Assembly: GCA_016935955.1 (NCBI GenBank)
Contig: JAFGPY010000088.1
Coordinates: 1 to 5,668 of the forward strand
DNA from: Planctomycetota bacterium
GTDB lineage: Bacteria > Planctomycetota > Phycisphaerae > FEN-1346 > JAACEH01
DNA length: 5,668 bases
Direction: 5' to 3'
Shown: piece by piece, positions 4,832 to 5,668 of the stretch
Numbering within the stretch: the stretch's first letter is position 1
Layout of the letters: the number at the start of each line of letters is the position of its first letter
Translations under genes and position numbers: made by a program
Notes under the pieces: generated by a model
What the model saw: the letters and a program-made list of their open reading frames with translations, nothing else
Told to the model about the DNA's origin: nothing
Database searches by the model: none

Positions 4832-5668
4832 ATGCCGGAACAGGCACGCATTGCACTTGTGGGTTGCGGCGGATGGAGCCGCAACGTCAATCAGAAGGCC
4901 ATCGCGCGGTGCGACAACCTGCGCGTCGTGGCCTGCTACGACGTCGATGCCGACGAGGCGCGGCAGTCGGCCGAGGCGTTCGACGCCCGGGCCTGCGCCA
5001 GCTACGAGGACGTGCTGGCCACCGACGAGGTGCAGGCCGTGCTGCTGATGACGCCGAACGATCTGCACCGGTCGCAGCTCGAAGCCGCGTTCGCCGCCGG
5101 CAAGGACGTCTTCGTCGAGAAGCCCATCGCCAACACCACGGCCGACGGACTGGCCATGGTCCGTGCGGCCGAGGCGAGCGGGCGGCTGCTGATGGTCGGC
5201 CACAACACCCGCCGCAAGGACGCCATGCGCATGGCCCAGCGCTGGGTCGCCGAGGGTCGCATCGGGCGGCTGCTCGGCTGCGACGCCCAGTTCTCCGGCG
5301 GCACCGGGCTGACCATGGGCGAGAAAGTCTGGCGGGCCGATCCCGACCGTTGCCCGGGTCTGCCGCTCATTCAGCTCGGCATCCACATCATCGACGTGAT
5401 GAACATGCTCATGGGCACGCCGCGACAAGTGGCGGCGATCCATCGCCGGGCGTTCCTCGAGCGCAACAACGACTGCACCGTCTCGATCATTGCCTATGAC
5501 GAGCCGCTGACGGCTACGTTGACCAGTCACTACGTGGTCGATCCGGCCATCAACTCGATGCGCGTCATGGGCACGGCCGGCATCATCGAGATCACCCACC
5601 ACCATCACCGGATCGCGCTGCTCGGGTCCGAGAGCAAGGTGATCGAGTCGCACGTCATCGACGAGCAG
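4832..5668 (+). CDS. Gfo/Idh/MocA family NAD(P)-dependent oxidoreductase B, 3'-truncated by the window
   Basis: A paralogue of oxidoreductase A with the same likely role, a cytoplasmic sugar or polyol dehydrogenase of unknown substrate. The first 279 codons are present and open to the window edge; about 55 more are expected from the length of A. The Rossmann loop is IALVGCGGWS at 7-16, here with the normal Gly13. EKPIAN at 96-101 carries Lys97. GIHIID at 183-188 gives His185 and Asp188. Long blocks are shared with A, such as RAAEASG, VGHNTR, PGLPL.QLGIH.IDVMNM and DCT.SI.AYD.P.T.TL.S.YVV. A natural run of four His at 256-259 follows EIT. The ATG at 4832 has a clear AAGGA (4820-4824) seven bases upstream. 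It is separated from A by the 304-base hairpin array, so it may have its own promoter, though I found no convincing one. Confidence 0.92.
   Translation, partial: MPEQARIALVGCGGWSRNVNQKAIARCDNLRVVACYDVDADEARQSAEAFDARACASYEDVLATDEVQAVLLMTPNDLHRSQLEAAFAAGKDVFVEKPIANTTADGLAMVRAAEASGRLLMVGHNTRRKDAMRMAQRWVAEGRIGRLLGCDAQFSGGTGLTMGEKVWRADPDRCPGLPLIQLGIHIIDVMNMLMGTPRQVAAIHRRAFLERNNDCTVSIIAYDEPLTATLTSHYVVDPAINSMRVMGTAGIIEITHHHHRIALLGSESKVIESHVIDEQ

Noticed and set aside
4640..5653. 337-codon minus-strand open frame opposite oxidoreductase B
   Set aside because: Antisense shadow; it also runs through the hairpin array, which is not expected of a real coding sequence.

Overview
The window is GC-rich and densely coding. 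It carries five protein genes, the last cut by the right edge. Base composition, the two closely related Gfo/Idh/MocA-type oxidoreductases, and GC-rich hairpin repeats between genes fit a Planctomycetota-like or related PVC-group bacterium. That placement is inference; no rRNA or other marker is present.

Layout. Positions 1-144 are non-coding and hold two inverted hairpin elements headed by GTAG. On the minus strand a short cysteine-rich PAS protein (GTG start at 1998, end 1480) is followed 57 bases later by a secreted protein of unrecognised family (1422 to 145). They probably form one transcription unit driven by a good sigma-70-like promoter at 2095-2122. A 218-base divergent region (1999-2216) separates this unit from the plus-strand unit. 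There, aroA (EPSP synthase, 2217-3512) is followed after 7 bases by a Gfo/Idh/MocA oxidoreductase (3520-4527). A 304-base non-coding stretch (4528-4831) packed with perfect inverted repeats follows, then a second, clearly paralogous Gfo/Idh/MocA oxidoreductase (4832 to beyond 5668).

Function. aroA supplies chorismate for aromatic amino acids and looks intact, with its catalytic residues in place. The two oxidoreductases look cytoplasmic and probably act on a sugar, inositol or similar polyol; their substrate cannot be read from sequence. The minus-strand pair may join a small redox- or metal-sensing PAS protein to an exported protein, but the functional link is only inferred from proximity.

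The most unusual content is in the non-coding DNA. Four GTAG-headed palindromes resemble REP elements. Two further hairpin families are present in pairs whose copies differ by base changes that preserve pairing. I see no clear evidence for a new multi-gene defence or mobile system.
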